A stretch of 64,000 nt of DNA from contig NC_134109.1 in the NCBI RefSeq assembly GCF_040939455.1, forward strand, positions 29,901,501 to 29,965,500, written 5' to 3'. This document shows positions 54,390-64,000 of the stretch, one piece after another (the first letter of the stretch is position 1; each line of letters begins with the position of its first letter). A program made the position numbers and the translations under genes. This stretch comes from Microcebus murinus. Taxonomy: Eukaryota > Chordata > Mammalia > Primates > Cheirogaleidae. Below the pieces are notes generated by a model that was given only the letters and a program-made list of their open reading frames with translations, did not search any database and had not been told where the DNA came from.

Positions 54390-54735
54390 TATGACTTTAT
54401 TTGGGCTGGCCGGGTGCCCGCCTAAACACCACACTTGAGCCTCCCTTAAAGACAGAAGTGGCCAAGGAGTTTCCAGTAGAAGTCAATGGGTGGAAGATTC
54501 CAGCTTTGGCCTTTTCCTTTTCCCTTGCTCTCCCAGACATCTTGGCTGGAGCTCCAACAGAGCCCTGTGGATTTGAGGACAAAGGCCTAAGGCTAAGAAT
54601 GCTGACAGCCACAGGGAGCCAGAGTTCCTAGGGATGACTTGGTAGAACCACCGCCCCTAATGGTTTCCCAACAGACAAGTTATATGAGAAAAATCAAACC
54701 CTGTATAGTCAGATGACCGGTTCCTACCCAACACA
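54390..54735 (+). repeat. Probable interspersed repeat, family unassigned
   Basis: Text such as 'cccagacatcttggctggag' with ctccaacagagccctg, 'aaggctaagaatgctgacag' and 'tatatgagaaaaatcaaacc' with ctgtatag resembles a dispersed mammalian repeat (LTR or DNA-transposon class) that I cannot name. Opposing frames of 71 and 76 codons lie within it and are not treated as genes. Confidence 0.4.
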
Positions 54736-55794
54736 AATTCCACTGCAGGTGCTAGAGAACTTTTAAAGGACACATGGTAAGCTTTGGCAAAAAGTAGTTC
54801 CATATACATTTATGGCATTAAAGCATGATTCGCTATCTTTTTTTGTCCAAATCACACACCATATTACTATTATTAAACATCCTTTTAAATAAAAATAAAT
54901 GTTTTCCAATGTTTTCTTTGGGTACAAAAGACATCCAGTTCTTGAATCATCTGATCTACTCAGGGTGGTAGAGTAGGGAGAATGAGTGGGGCAGGAGAAA
55001 GATCTCCGAGAGCAGGTGCGAGGTATGGGCAGTGTTCAGAGAGAAACAGGAAGTTAAACATCAACAGCACAATAAACACAAGACATCTACAAAAAGCTTC
55101 CTTGTGTTTTACAAGCCAAATGAACTGCTAGGTTAAAGTCAATTTGAGGGTCTATACCCTAAACTAATCTTTGGTTGCCAACTACCTATTACCATAGAAT
55201 CATGGGGGTTAACTGTAATAATATTCTTATCCTATTGATATCCCTGTCATTTTTTTAAAAAGTATAGTTGCTTTCCTGTAACTCATCTGATATAGGTGAA
55301 AAACATTATTTTATTTGTTTTTGGTGGAAATGTTATTATACCTCTTCCTCCGTTCCCCCCCTTCCCCTACACACACACACACACAAATAGCTAAAGGATT
55401 ATGGGCAATGGATTATGTCTAACCTAAACACAGTAATTCTACAGGGCTGGGACGGGATGAGGGGAGGAAACTCCTGTCTTTGGGCAGATCAAAAATTTAC
55501 TGACCATTTACTGATCAGGATCACTTTCTCTACTATAACCTAACTGGATGTATAGCTTTTGTTTAAAGAAAGGAACAAAATCCAAGCGGAGACACTAAAC
55601 AGAAAGTAATTCTATTTCCATTTTTATCCCTTGTTCATTTTCTAAAAAATGATTATTCCTCTCTATTTCAAATATTGTCACCAAAGTAACAACATGCCTA
55701 CTATCAAGTCACTACTACCTCACAACCGTGGAATTCCTGCCTTACAGTAAATCATTACGCACACATTAGTCATCTTTACAGGCAAAGTGCTATA
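54736..55794. other. AT-rich sequence with a short CA tract
   Basis: No repeat family recognised apart from a short (CA)n run at about 55369-55385, next to a poly(C) stretch. Confidence 0.4.
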
Positions 55795-56035
55795 GCAAAA
55801 TGTCCATATTCAAACCTGGATTTCAATCCTAGTTCTAATAATTACACACTACTAATAAAACCTTGGGCAGACTAATTTACTTCTCCCTGGACAGGGTTTC
55901 TAAAACCATAAAATAAAAACAATGCTATCGTCATTTTTCTTCTAGCACTGCTGGAAAAAACTAATACTAATGCATATAAAGAACCTAGCAATATGTTTGA
56001 CACAGAACAGGCATTTTTGTAGCTATTAATATGAT
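55795..56035 (-). mobile_element. MIR SINE, antisense
   Basis: Complement of MIR: 'attcaaacctggatttcaat' with cctagttct, 'aaccttgggcagactaattt' with acttctcc, 'aaagaacctagcaatatgtt' with tgacacagaacaggca. Confidence 0.75.
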
Positions 56036-56264
56036 GCTCATTACTAAAAAGGTCTTAAATATTTAAACAACTGTATTACTTATTTTGGGGTCAAAGCTAA
56101 AAGATAAAAAAGTTAAAAGAAAAAAAAACAGAGCTGTGCAACTAAAAGCATTAAAGTAACAAACGAAATGAAAGGCAGAGTATCCCCTGAGTCATAGAGT
56201 CCTCTCAGCCCCTGCCTGCAACGCCTGCAATGATGGGAACTCATCACCTCGAAAGGAACCTCCA

Positions 56265-56860
56265 CCACTCACTCAACGCTGCACTGACACACACTGAGCA
56301 TCCGATCTACTATTCTGTGCCAGTTTCTGCACCAGGCCAGAGGTACACAGATAATGAAGACATGGTCCCCTGCTCTCAAGGAATTCACAGCTCTCTCACC
56401 TGAACAGGCAAACACAGCACAGTGACAGGCAAAGAGAGGTAAACACGGTGCTACAGGGTGCACAGGTAGGGCATAGAGCCCAGCCTAGGGGCATCAAGGG
56501 GAAAGAACGCCTTGAGTAAAACCTTAACAGAACAAGCAGGTGGAAAGGGAAGCACAAAAAGGGGATAATAACACAAGTACTCTGAGGTGAGAGAGAACAC
56601 GGTGCATCACAAGTACCAAGTTCAAAGTACTCAGTGATAGATGGTGTGGCTCAGAACAGCAAGGTTCCCACCACAAGGTTTGAAGGCCATCATGGATAAT
56701 CCTGAACTTTCTCCCACAGGCTGTGAGGAGCCTTAGAAATGTTTTGAGCAGGACAATGACATGGCTAGGCCTGCTTTTTGTACAGAAACTCTGGTGGCAA
56801 TGTGGAAAATAAATTGGGTCCAGGGGCAGAATGGGATGGTAGACCAGTAGCCCAGGTAAT
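56265..56860 (-). mobile_element. L2 LINE fragment, antisense
   Basis: Complement of L2 across about 600 bases: 'cactcactcaacgctgcact', 'acatggtcccctgctctcaa' with ggaattcacag, 'aaggccatcatggataatcc', 'gttttgagcaggacaatgac' with atggctaggcc, 'cagaaactctggtggcaatg'. The 118-codon minus frame inside is not a gene. Confidence 0.78.
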
Positions 56861-58179
56861 TCTACAGAAAGAATGCCCATTTTAAGATCACCCAGCTATT
56901 ATGAATTACAATGAAGCTGGGTCTCCCTTGACTTCTGCAGAGGTTTTGTACATATGTAATCTCCCGACAATTATCAATGGCTCCAGAAGAACAAAATCAT
57001 GTGGACTGGTTTTGAAGTCTCACAATGCATGATACAATATACACAACATCGTAAAATGAAAGGTGAATTACGAGACATTTTCATAAAGAGCAATATGCAA
57101 CTTCACCCTAAAAAAATACCACTGAGCACATTCCTCACAACAAGTTTCACACTCAAATGCCTCTAATTATAATCAACTAATAGGAAGAAAAATCGAATCC
57201 GAAACATTTATCATTTGTCGATGTGATGTGGGTAAACAAATCCCACATAATCTAAAACAAGTATTTGGATTTAGGAAATGAATACAATTCTAATAGCCCT
57301 TAGATCTTGACCACTTTTAAGACTTATCACCCCAAAGACTTCAGTATGTCCTTGGCCTGCAATTACAAAGTCACTTATCAAAAACAGAGCAAAACGGTTC
57401 TGTGGGCATCAATAAAGGATCTTATCTGTGCTTAGCTGTCAGCTGAAATTGTGCATAAAAAGGAAGAATACCACACAAGTGGTTTGGCTGACTGTGAATT
57501 GGCTGCTGCCTGTACATTCACAAAGAAAAATATGTATAAACATGAACATCCAGGCACAAATATCCATCTGGACAGGATGTTAACACCATTCTTCAATTCC
57601 TTAAGGGTTCTATTCTCTTTTAGAAATATAAAATCTATGAACTGGTTTAAGAGTGCTTTAATTTGGTTGAGAGCAAGAGGAGTTGTCTTTCTTAAATCCA
57701 AACAAGGACTCATCTCCATAAGATCATTTGGGAAATTTAGGAAGTTAAATGCTTCAGGAGCCTAAATCATCCCTATGCAAAAAGCATCAAGTTACCCTCT
57801 CCTTGAACCTAATCCTATCTAAGTCTTCCTCTGGATTTGGTCCCTGGCACTGGATTAATGAGGCTCATTTAGCACAATTTTACTGTGAGATGTACTTGGG
57901 GGAAAGAGTGCCAATAAAACGTGGCCACTAACCTTGCTAACATGGGGAAAAACGGCAGAAAAAATGTTGTGAAGATATAATGAATCCTAAAACTGAAACT
58001 GTTCCCATTCTCTCTTGGTTTAAACTTGGTAATTACTAAATCCAGCATTTCCTTTTTGAATCTTCTACATACCTGGTCAAAATACCCTTCACTTTCACAA
58101 TAGTGCGTAATTTTTAGTATTTAATTTACTCTTCCCAATCCCTTCCCTCCTCAAATTTTATCTCATTCAACTGGGAGAT
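56861..58179. other. Single-copy sequence, no feature recognised
   Basis: No repeat recognised over 1.3 kb. Complexity is high between about 57180 and 57720. Opposing frames of 95 and 104 codons at 57432-57765 have no recognised domain. Confidence 0.4.
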
Positions 58180-58386
58180 CGTATAGCTAAAAGGTTAAGA
58201 GCAAAGGCCCTAGACCCAGACAGACCCCATGAATTCTACTCCTAACCACTTTCCTTCTCTGTGCCTGTATCCTCTCCTGTCCACCAGGACCAGCCACAGG
58301 ACTCTAGTGGTGACGATGTAAGATAACCCCTGTGACGTGCTCAGCACAGGGCCTGGCACAGAGCTCCATAAGCAGTTCCGATTGTT
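58180..58386 (-). mobile_element. MIR SINE, antisense, broken by a Tc1/mariner element
   Basis: Complement of MIR: 'taaaaggttaagagcaaagg', 'ccagacagaccccatgaatt', 'gatgtaagataacccctgtg', 'agcacagggcctggcacaga' with gctccataagcag. A DNA transposon lies directly at its right end. Confidence 0.75.
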
Positions 58387-58838
58387 ACCGTGTTTCCCCG
58401 AAAATAAGACCTACCCATAAAATAAGCCCTAGCAAGATTTCTAAGCACTTGCGCAATATAAGCCCTACCCTAAAAATAAGACCTAGCGATGGGCGTGGCT
58501 ACACAGCGAATCTGCACAGCCCATGCATTCCGTCGCAGATCGGTAAAGAAGATGAGCAGCCCTTCTCATCTGCCCCATGAGAGCTCTATTGCTCCACATG
58601 AGAGATTGAGGCCAATGGTTCTAAAGGAAATAGAGTCGCAAGAAATTCAGGATGGAATTCGGGGTTTGGAGAGTTATGATGATGTTCCAGAAGAAGACGA
58701 CTTAACTATATATAAATAAATGTAGATTGTTGTACCATACTTAAAAAAAATAACACGTCCCCTGAAAATAAGCCCTAGGGTGTCTTCTTGAGGAAAAATA
58801 AATATAAGACCCTGTCTTATTTTCAGGGAAACATGGTA
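58386..58838 (+). mobile_element. Tc1/mariner-type DNA transposon, non-autonomous, complete
   Basis: A 449-bp element (58388-58836) lies between TA dinucleotides (58386-58387 and 58837-58838), the duplication made by Tc1/mariner transposases. Its ends are inverted repeats: left ccgtgtttccccgaaaataa then gac, right complement ccatgtttccctgaaaataa then gac; two mismatches in about 23 bases. Inside both ends the motif ataagccctag/ataagacc recurs several times, as subterminal repeats that may be transposase contact sites. The interior holds one 76-codon frame rather than a full transposase, so movement would have needed enzyme supplied elsewhere. I recall similar 'cgaaaataagac' elements in other mammals but do not assign a name. 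Confidence 0.85.
58489..58719 (+). pseudogene. Short frame inside Tc1/mariner element, possible transposase tail
   Basis: Seventy-six codons from ATG to stop, ending in a charged, acidic segment (YDDVPEEDDLTIYK). Position near the right end of the element and the acidic terminus would fit the C-terminal remnant of a pogo/Tigger-type transposase retained in an internally deleted derivative. This is inference: no catalytic DDD/E motif or DNA-binding domain is present, and translation is not supported by any regulatory signal. Confidence 0.35.
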
Positions 58839-60534
58839 TTAGTCTTAAGTAACAAAAGCCTGGCAAACACTGGGAGGGCAGTGTCCAAGCCCTTGGGACA
58901 CTTACCATTTTGTGGCATACACATGCTAAAAACATAAAAAGACCAATGAATTACCATTACCATGTATCTATAAAAGGATACCATAGGATTACTCAACTAT
59001 CTTCCATCTTTGTATTTTACTGTCACTTTCTATAATTAAAATGCCGAGTTACTCTTAACTACCTTAAACTTAGCCTTCCTAATCACCGACTCCTAGATCC
59101 TGCTGTGTGATTCCATTACAACATGGCCTCCTGAGGCGGAGTTCAAGAGATTTATGATCATCTACAGCCGATTTTCCCCCTCACTAATTTTTAGTGGTTT
59201 TCTACTGATAAATGATGACTTAAAATAAATTAGCTAATTTCTAGACCATGTAGTTGTTTCCAATAGGAATCCACTGGGTTGTATTTGTTTTTCACCAGCA
59301 GTCTGGATAATTATATTTAGTCCATGTTTTTTAAAAGTCAGCAGAGAATGAATATGTTAATCATTAGCCTCTTTACTTTCCGTAATTCCCCTTAAGGCTT
59401 ATGGCAGAGGGTTCAGAATGAAATCACATCTCAAAGGCAACTCAATAACTGGACACTGAGGGCCTGAAATCAGACAATTCTTAAATGTAACAGAAATTGA
59501 GAACCACAAGGTAAAAAAGAATAGTGAACGATGTCCCAGGTGCATTTCTGCACCTGACTCAAACAGTACTAAATGTAAATTTGCATATGATATTAAAATG
59601 CTTACCTTAAATTGTTCATTTTTTGTGGTAGGGAGAAGCAGGAAAAGAGCCCACTGTAATCGTAACATAGGATTTCCACAAAACTGAAAAGGTTTCCACT
59701 TTGTTCTCGTATTTCATACAGTGTAAATCAATTCAGCCAAGATAATGTGACTTTAAAAAAAAAAGTCTAAAAGAAACAATTGTTCATAGAGTCTTTATTC
59801 TTTCAAGATTCGTGCAACCTGAGGAAACTACTACTACAAATTTTGTATTTAAAAACAACTCAGAGGGATAGTGGCTCTGGGTAGGATGAAGGAGGCACAC
59901 TCCATCCTATTTCTCCATCCTATTTCTGAGTGCAGCTGTACCACCGGGACAGATCACATGCAGCAGCTAATTGAGGGCTTTGGAAAGTAAATGACAGCAG
60001 CCTGATGAAGGAAGAAGACTGAATCTCAAGGTACCACCAAACTGGCAATGAATTTCCCCATTTTTTCCTATGGAATCCTCTAGCCTAGACTCCAGGCAGC
60101 CCAAGAGCCAGAAGTGAGAACCAGGATGTGGAGCGGAGGGAAGGAATCCTTTGAGTTCCAGCTGGAGGAGCAGGAAAGGGGATTCCTAAACCTGGAGAAA
60201 GTGAGGGAACTCCCCCAGTCTTCTTTCTTTTCTTTCCAGCCTCTTATTTCCCAGCTCATGCAATCACAAGGTGGTGGATGGCGGCCACCAGGGACCATAG
60301 TCACCTAAACTCTGAGGCAAGGGAACCTTCCTCTCTCATAGGAGCAGCCATGATCCCAAGATGCAGGAGCAAGCATCTGCTGCCTCTCTGTCTTCCTGCC
60401 TCTCGGCCCAGAACGTAAGCAGAGGACATGCACTGCCCCATTCTAACACCCTATCTTTGTGGCTGGAAGACCGAAAGGGTGAACCCCAGGGAAACAGGAA
60501 GCAACAGAGAAATCAACCACACTACTAATTCTTG
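58839..60534. other. Single-copy sequence with a 13-bp tandem duplication
   Basis: No repeat family recognised. The unit tccatcctatttc is perfectly doubled at 59901-59926. Confidence 0.4.
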
Positions 60535-61796
60535 GCAAAGGTGCAAATGCAACTCAATGGAGAAAAGACTGTCTTTTCAACAAAAGTGCTGGAACAACTA
60601 GACATCCATATGCAAAAAATAAGAACCTTGACCTAAAACCTCAGACCTTATATAAATCCTCATTCAAAATAAATCACAGATATCTAAATAGTTTTACAAC
60701 TATAAAAGTTATAGAAGAAAACACAAAAGAAAATCTTTATAACCAGAAGAGAGGCAAAAAGTTCTTGGACATCACCCTCAATGCATGATCCATTAAAAAA
60801 AGATAAAAATTGCATTTCTTCAAAATTAAAAATTATTTTTCAGAGAAAGACACTATTAAGAAAATGAAAAAAATAAGATGTAGACTGGGAAAATTATCTG
60901 TAAATCACATATGCAACAAAGAATTTGCACCCATAATATGTTAAAAAAGAATTCTGAAAACTCAACCAAAAGAAATAACCCAATTAAAAAATCGGCAAAA
61001 AAACTTGACCAGATACTTCATCAAAAAGGATATACAAATGGCAAGTAATCACATGAAAATAACGTTCAACATCATTAGTCATTAGGGAAGTGTAGATTAA
61101 AACCACAATGAGATAACATTATACATCTACCAGAATGGGTGAAATAAAAAATGCTGACAACACCTAGACAATGGCAAGTGCTGTTGAGAACACCACATAC
61201 CTGAAACTCTCATACACTACTGATGGGAGTGCACAATGATACAGCTACTCTGGAAAATGGTTTGAAAGCTCCTCAGAAAGTTAAATGTACACCTACCAGG
61301 TAATCCAGCAATCCCATTCCTGGGTATTCAGCCAGGGGAAGGGAAAGCATATGTCCATACAAAGACTCAACACAAATGTTCATATAGTAGGCTTTTTGTA
61401 ATACCCCCAAACTAGAACAACCAAAATGTCCTTCAATGGGACACTAAATAAATAAACTGTAGTTCATTCATACGAAGGAATCCTATTTAGCAATTAAAAG
61501 GAACCAACACCTTGTATGAATCTCAAAGGCATTTTAGGGAAAGAAGCCAGCTTCAAAAGATGATCTACTGTCTGCTTCCACATAAATGACATCTTCCCAA
61601 AGAAAAAACTACAGGGATAGGGAGCAGACCAGTGTTAGCCAGGAGTTAGTGGGGAGAGGGTATACCATGAGGGAACTTTCTGAGGGGGCTGAATAGTCGT
61701 GGGGGTGGTTTCACAAATCTATTCATGTGTTAAAACTCACAGAACTGCACACCAAAGAAAAAAGGCAATTTTGCTTCAGTTAATTTTTTTAAAAAA
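60535..61796 (+). mobile_element. Old L1 (L1M-type) ORF2 end and 3' UTR
   Basis: Forward L1: 'tcttggcaaaggtgcaaatg', 'tggaacaactagacatccat', 'aacaaagaatttgcacccat', 'taaaaccacaatgagataac', 'ccagcaatcccattcctggg', 'ctaaataaataaactgtagt', 'cagaactgcacaccaaagaa', ending in an A-rich tract. The 1.26 kb is continuous and better preserved than the other old L1s here, but has no intact frame. Confidence 0.88.
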
Positions 61797-62094
61797 CCAA
61801 CACAAAAATACCTCATATTTACAATAACATTTTTTATAAATAACTTACGTAAACATGGTACTGAATATGGCCACAGAAATGAGTTTTAAAGATAATGGAA
61901 CAATATTAAGTATTGTTAAGTATTGAACAGTATTAAGTATTATTTAAACTAATTTTATTTAGAAAATATTCTAAAAGACACCAAAAAATTGTTTCTTTCC
62001 AAAGTTAAATGCTCGGCCACAAAAAAAGGACTGTTTAAAAGCAAGAATGCTAACATTCAACAGAGCCCAACGGTTCTAGTCACTCTGGCTTCTG

Positions 62095-62480
62095 GCTTTT
62101 GAGATGTTGATGTTACAAGCAGGTAAACCACCCGGGAAACAGGCGCATGAGCTCGGCATCATCCAAAGTCTGTCCACCACAGTGCAGGCCCGTCTCTGTC
62201 CCCTTGGGGCTTTACACACGACCTCAACTGGAAACACCCAACGCACACACAGTTTGTTTTAAAACGTGAAGTGTGTGTACATAAAAGGAACGGGTCACGG
62301 AAACCAGTTCCACGGGGAGCATCTGCCCTGTGTCACCACGACCACCACAACTGTGGTGCCTCCACAATGTGCCTGAAACCGACCCGACGTCGTGTAAACC
62401 TCCTGCTAGAACTGACGCCTCCTCAACAGAGCAAGCGCTTGGGAAGAGAAGCTCTCAATTGCACTGTTAAACTGAAATGA
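62095..62480. promoter_or_regulatory. CpG-rich noncoding patch, candidate regulatory element (unproven)
   Basis: About 17 CpGs in 385 bases (for example accgacccgacgtcgtg and aacgggtcacgg) in a window where CpGs are rare outside young Alus. No repeat family is recognised. The 69-codon plus frame at 62271-62480 has no recognised domain. It could be a conserved element, a small exon of an unrecognised transcript, or a poorly known repeat that has kept its CpGs. Confidence 0.3.
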
Positions 62481-63330
62481 TCCTGCCCAGGCTCAAAGTG
62501 CTACAATAAAATTGTTTCCTAAGCCATGTCTCTGCACGCTCTCTGTTCACGCTCTGCTGTTAGTCCTCTACTCCTTCAAAGCATTTTTTTACTGAGTCAT
62601 TTTTGCCTTTTTCAAAGAAACCCACTACTGACCACTAAAAGGGTAATACAGACGCTGCCCTTACCCCACTTTCACTCATTGCTCCTTCCCTTTTTCAAGT
62701 ATGTCCTATGCACCATTCAATGATATGAAATAATCACAAATGTGTTCCTTTAAAAGAATTTTTTAAAATATAATTTTGTTTTAATGGAGAAGCAAGTTAT
62801 GGGTAATTAATTTTATATTTCCCCTCCATTTTTCTCTACTTTCCAAATGTTCCCAATACTGAAACATCAAGCTATGTGAAGAATTCCTTTCCTCTACTCC
62901 CGCCATAACTTGCCATAAATGATGACAGTGACTACTGCATTCATTTTTGATACTCCTGGGGAAATCCTCCTCTTTGAAAGCACTATCTAGTCCTTCACCA
63001 TCACCACCAAAAAAGGAGTTGGGGGGAGATACACAAAACTTTCAGACAACATTGTTCTCACCAATTAATACAAAAATAATTCAGTTACAAACAGAAGGAG
63101 AGTCTGGTTATTTTTAAATGGGAGAGACTGCTTCTTGATGTGTTTATCTTGCTGGAGAACAGTACGCAGGAACAGATGAGCATTTAACAAGCTTGCTTTG
63201 ATTACAATATTTCAGGCCTAAAGTATATGCTACATCATTCTTCAGAGAGTGGTACTCCTTGGGGTTCTGTCAGACGTGTACTTAAAAATAATCACCTGCT
63301 GCACATGACCAAACCTTGACTCACCCGCAC

Positions 63331-63351
63331 GGGGGGGGGGGGGGGACGGGG
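63331..63351 (+). repeat. Poly(G) tract
   Basis: Fifteen consecutive G followed by ac and four more G, then gacac. It could form a G-quadruplex. Long G-runs are also error-prone in sequencing, so the exact length is uncertain. Confidence 0.85.
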
Positions 63352-63799
63352 ACACGCTGCTTTTTGTTAAACACCAACAGTGAGAGGGGATCTCAAATGA
63401 CACCTTCACAGAAGGGAAAGTATTTTCCTTTCTCTTGCCCAAGATGCTATTTCTATTAGTCTTCATGGTCAGCAAAGACATTCTACATTCAGAAGAAAAT
63501 CAACAGAATTTCACAGACTCACACACACCTACACACACAAAAATTTCTTAAGAAAACTCATTCATTTTACATGACTTAGAGCCTGAAATTTAAGGGTTTT
63601 TTTTCTGGATAGAATACATTAGCAATGCCCACTGGCAAAAAAGCAAGTTAGAAAATCAGGACTAAGAATGTAACCATAAATAGCCAAGGGAAGAAAGCAA
63701 AAGCTGGAAGCTATTAAGTGAAGCCCATGATACTGAGTCAGGGAGAGATTGGGATGGGTTCCTAGGTACCGATTGGTGGGTGCACAACACGGAAGTCCT

Positions 63800-63860
63800 C
63801 ACCTAAACAATCACAAGGTTGGACTGAGATGACTCCAGGAATCCCTTCCAACGAGACAAT
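63800..63860 (+). repeat. Possible old LINE tail (CR1/L3-like)
   Basis: The phrase ggttggactgagatgactcc with 'aggaatcccttccaacgag' resembles the 3' end of CR1-class LINEs. Only about 60 bases are recognisable, so the call is weak. Confidence 0.3.
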
Positions 63861-63894
63861 TCTCATTCCATAATTTTGGTGCAAGACTGAGACC

Positions 63895-63990
63895 TTTTTA
63901 TATTATGAGCTCCTTAAAAGGCTCTATCTTCTTTATCACCCTGGCACAGTGCCTGGACCCAAAAGATACATACACAGTTGCAGAATAGAA
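63895..63990 (+). mobile_element. L2/MIR-type 3' end
   Basis: Forward wording 'tatgagctccttaaaaggct' and 'ccctggcacagtgcctggac' with ccaaaagatacat matches the shared 3' end style of L2. It runs near the window edge. Confidence 0.6.
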
Positions 63991-64000
63991 TGAAGAAAAA

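Larger units (their letters stand above)
61797..63799. other. Single-copy sequence with a CpG-rich patch and a G-run
   Basis: No repeat family recognised. It holds a CpG-rich patch at 62095-62480 and a 15-base G-run at 63331-63345, each described separately. The rest is ordinary AT-rich DNA. Confidence 0.45.

Noticed and set aside
59901..59926. Perfect doubled 13-base unit
   Set aside because: Short tandem duplications of this size are common replication-slippage products; no further structure surrounds it.

Overview
This window looks like nuclear DNA from a primate, most likely a strepsirrhine (lemur or loris group). The evidence is a dense set of dimeric Alu elements, free Alu monomers (FLAM and FRAM types), L1, L2 and MIR copies, and old DNA-transposon and LTR remnants. 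Several young Alus (about 2172-2493, 28221-28538, 36243-36589) carry an extended middle A-rich linker containing 'attggccaactaatatat' and end in 'gctaggctgatgc...ggcactcactctagcctg'. I associate that Alu type with lemurs from general knowledge; no search was run. The 3' UTR of the L1 at 38.7 kb also looks unlike human L1.

I recognised no cellular protein-coding exon, tRNA, rRNA, snRNA or CRISPR array. The only reading frames with a recognisable product are L1 ORF2 fragments (38.7-43.1 kb), plus a short frame inside a Tc1/mariner-type element (58.5-58.7 kb) that may be a transposase tail. The window is best read as intron or intergenic sequence; which of the two cannot be decided here.

Layout. 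0-9 kb: Alu copies, an L2 fragment with a small hAT-like insertion, and an old L1 that is interrupted twice by Alu and once by a composite insert apparently copied from two nearby sites. 9-18 kb: mostly single-copy DNA with scattered Alus and one CpG-retaining block that may be a conserved noncoding element. 18-30 kb: a well-bounded solo LTR, a tiny poly(A) retro-insert, nested L1/Alu/hAT debris, an ERVL-type LTR, and two further LTR-like blocks. 30-38 kb: AT-rich DNA, a Tigger-like element, three free right Alu monomers, and an old L1 cut up by young and old Alus. 38-47 kb: a strepsirrhine L1 with a 5' inversion, then two older L1 fragments. 47-64 kb: L2, MIR and old L1 only, apart from one 449-bp Tc1/mariner-type element; no Alu was recognised after about 45.9 kb.

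There is no operon-like or multi-gene system. The interesting material is structural: templated insertion, twin-primed L1, LTR recombination, cut-and-paste insertion and candidate regulatory islands.
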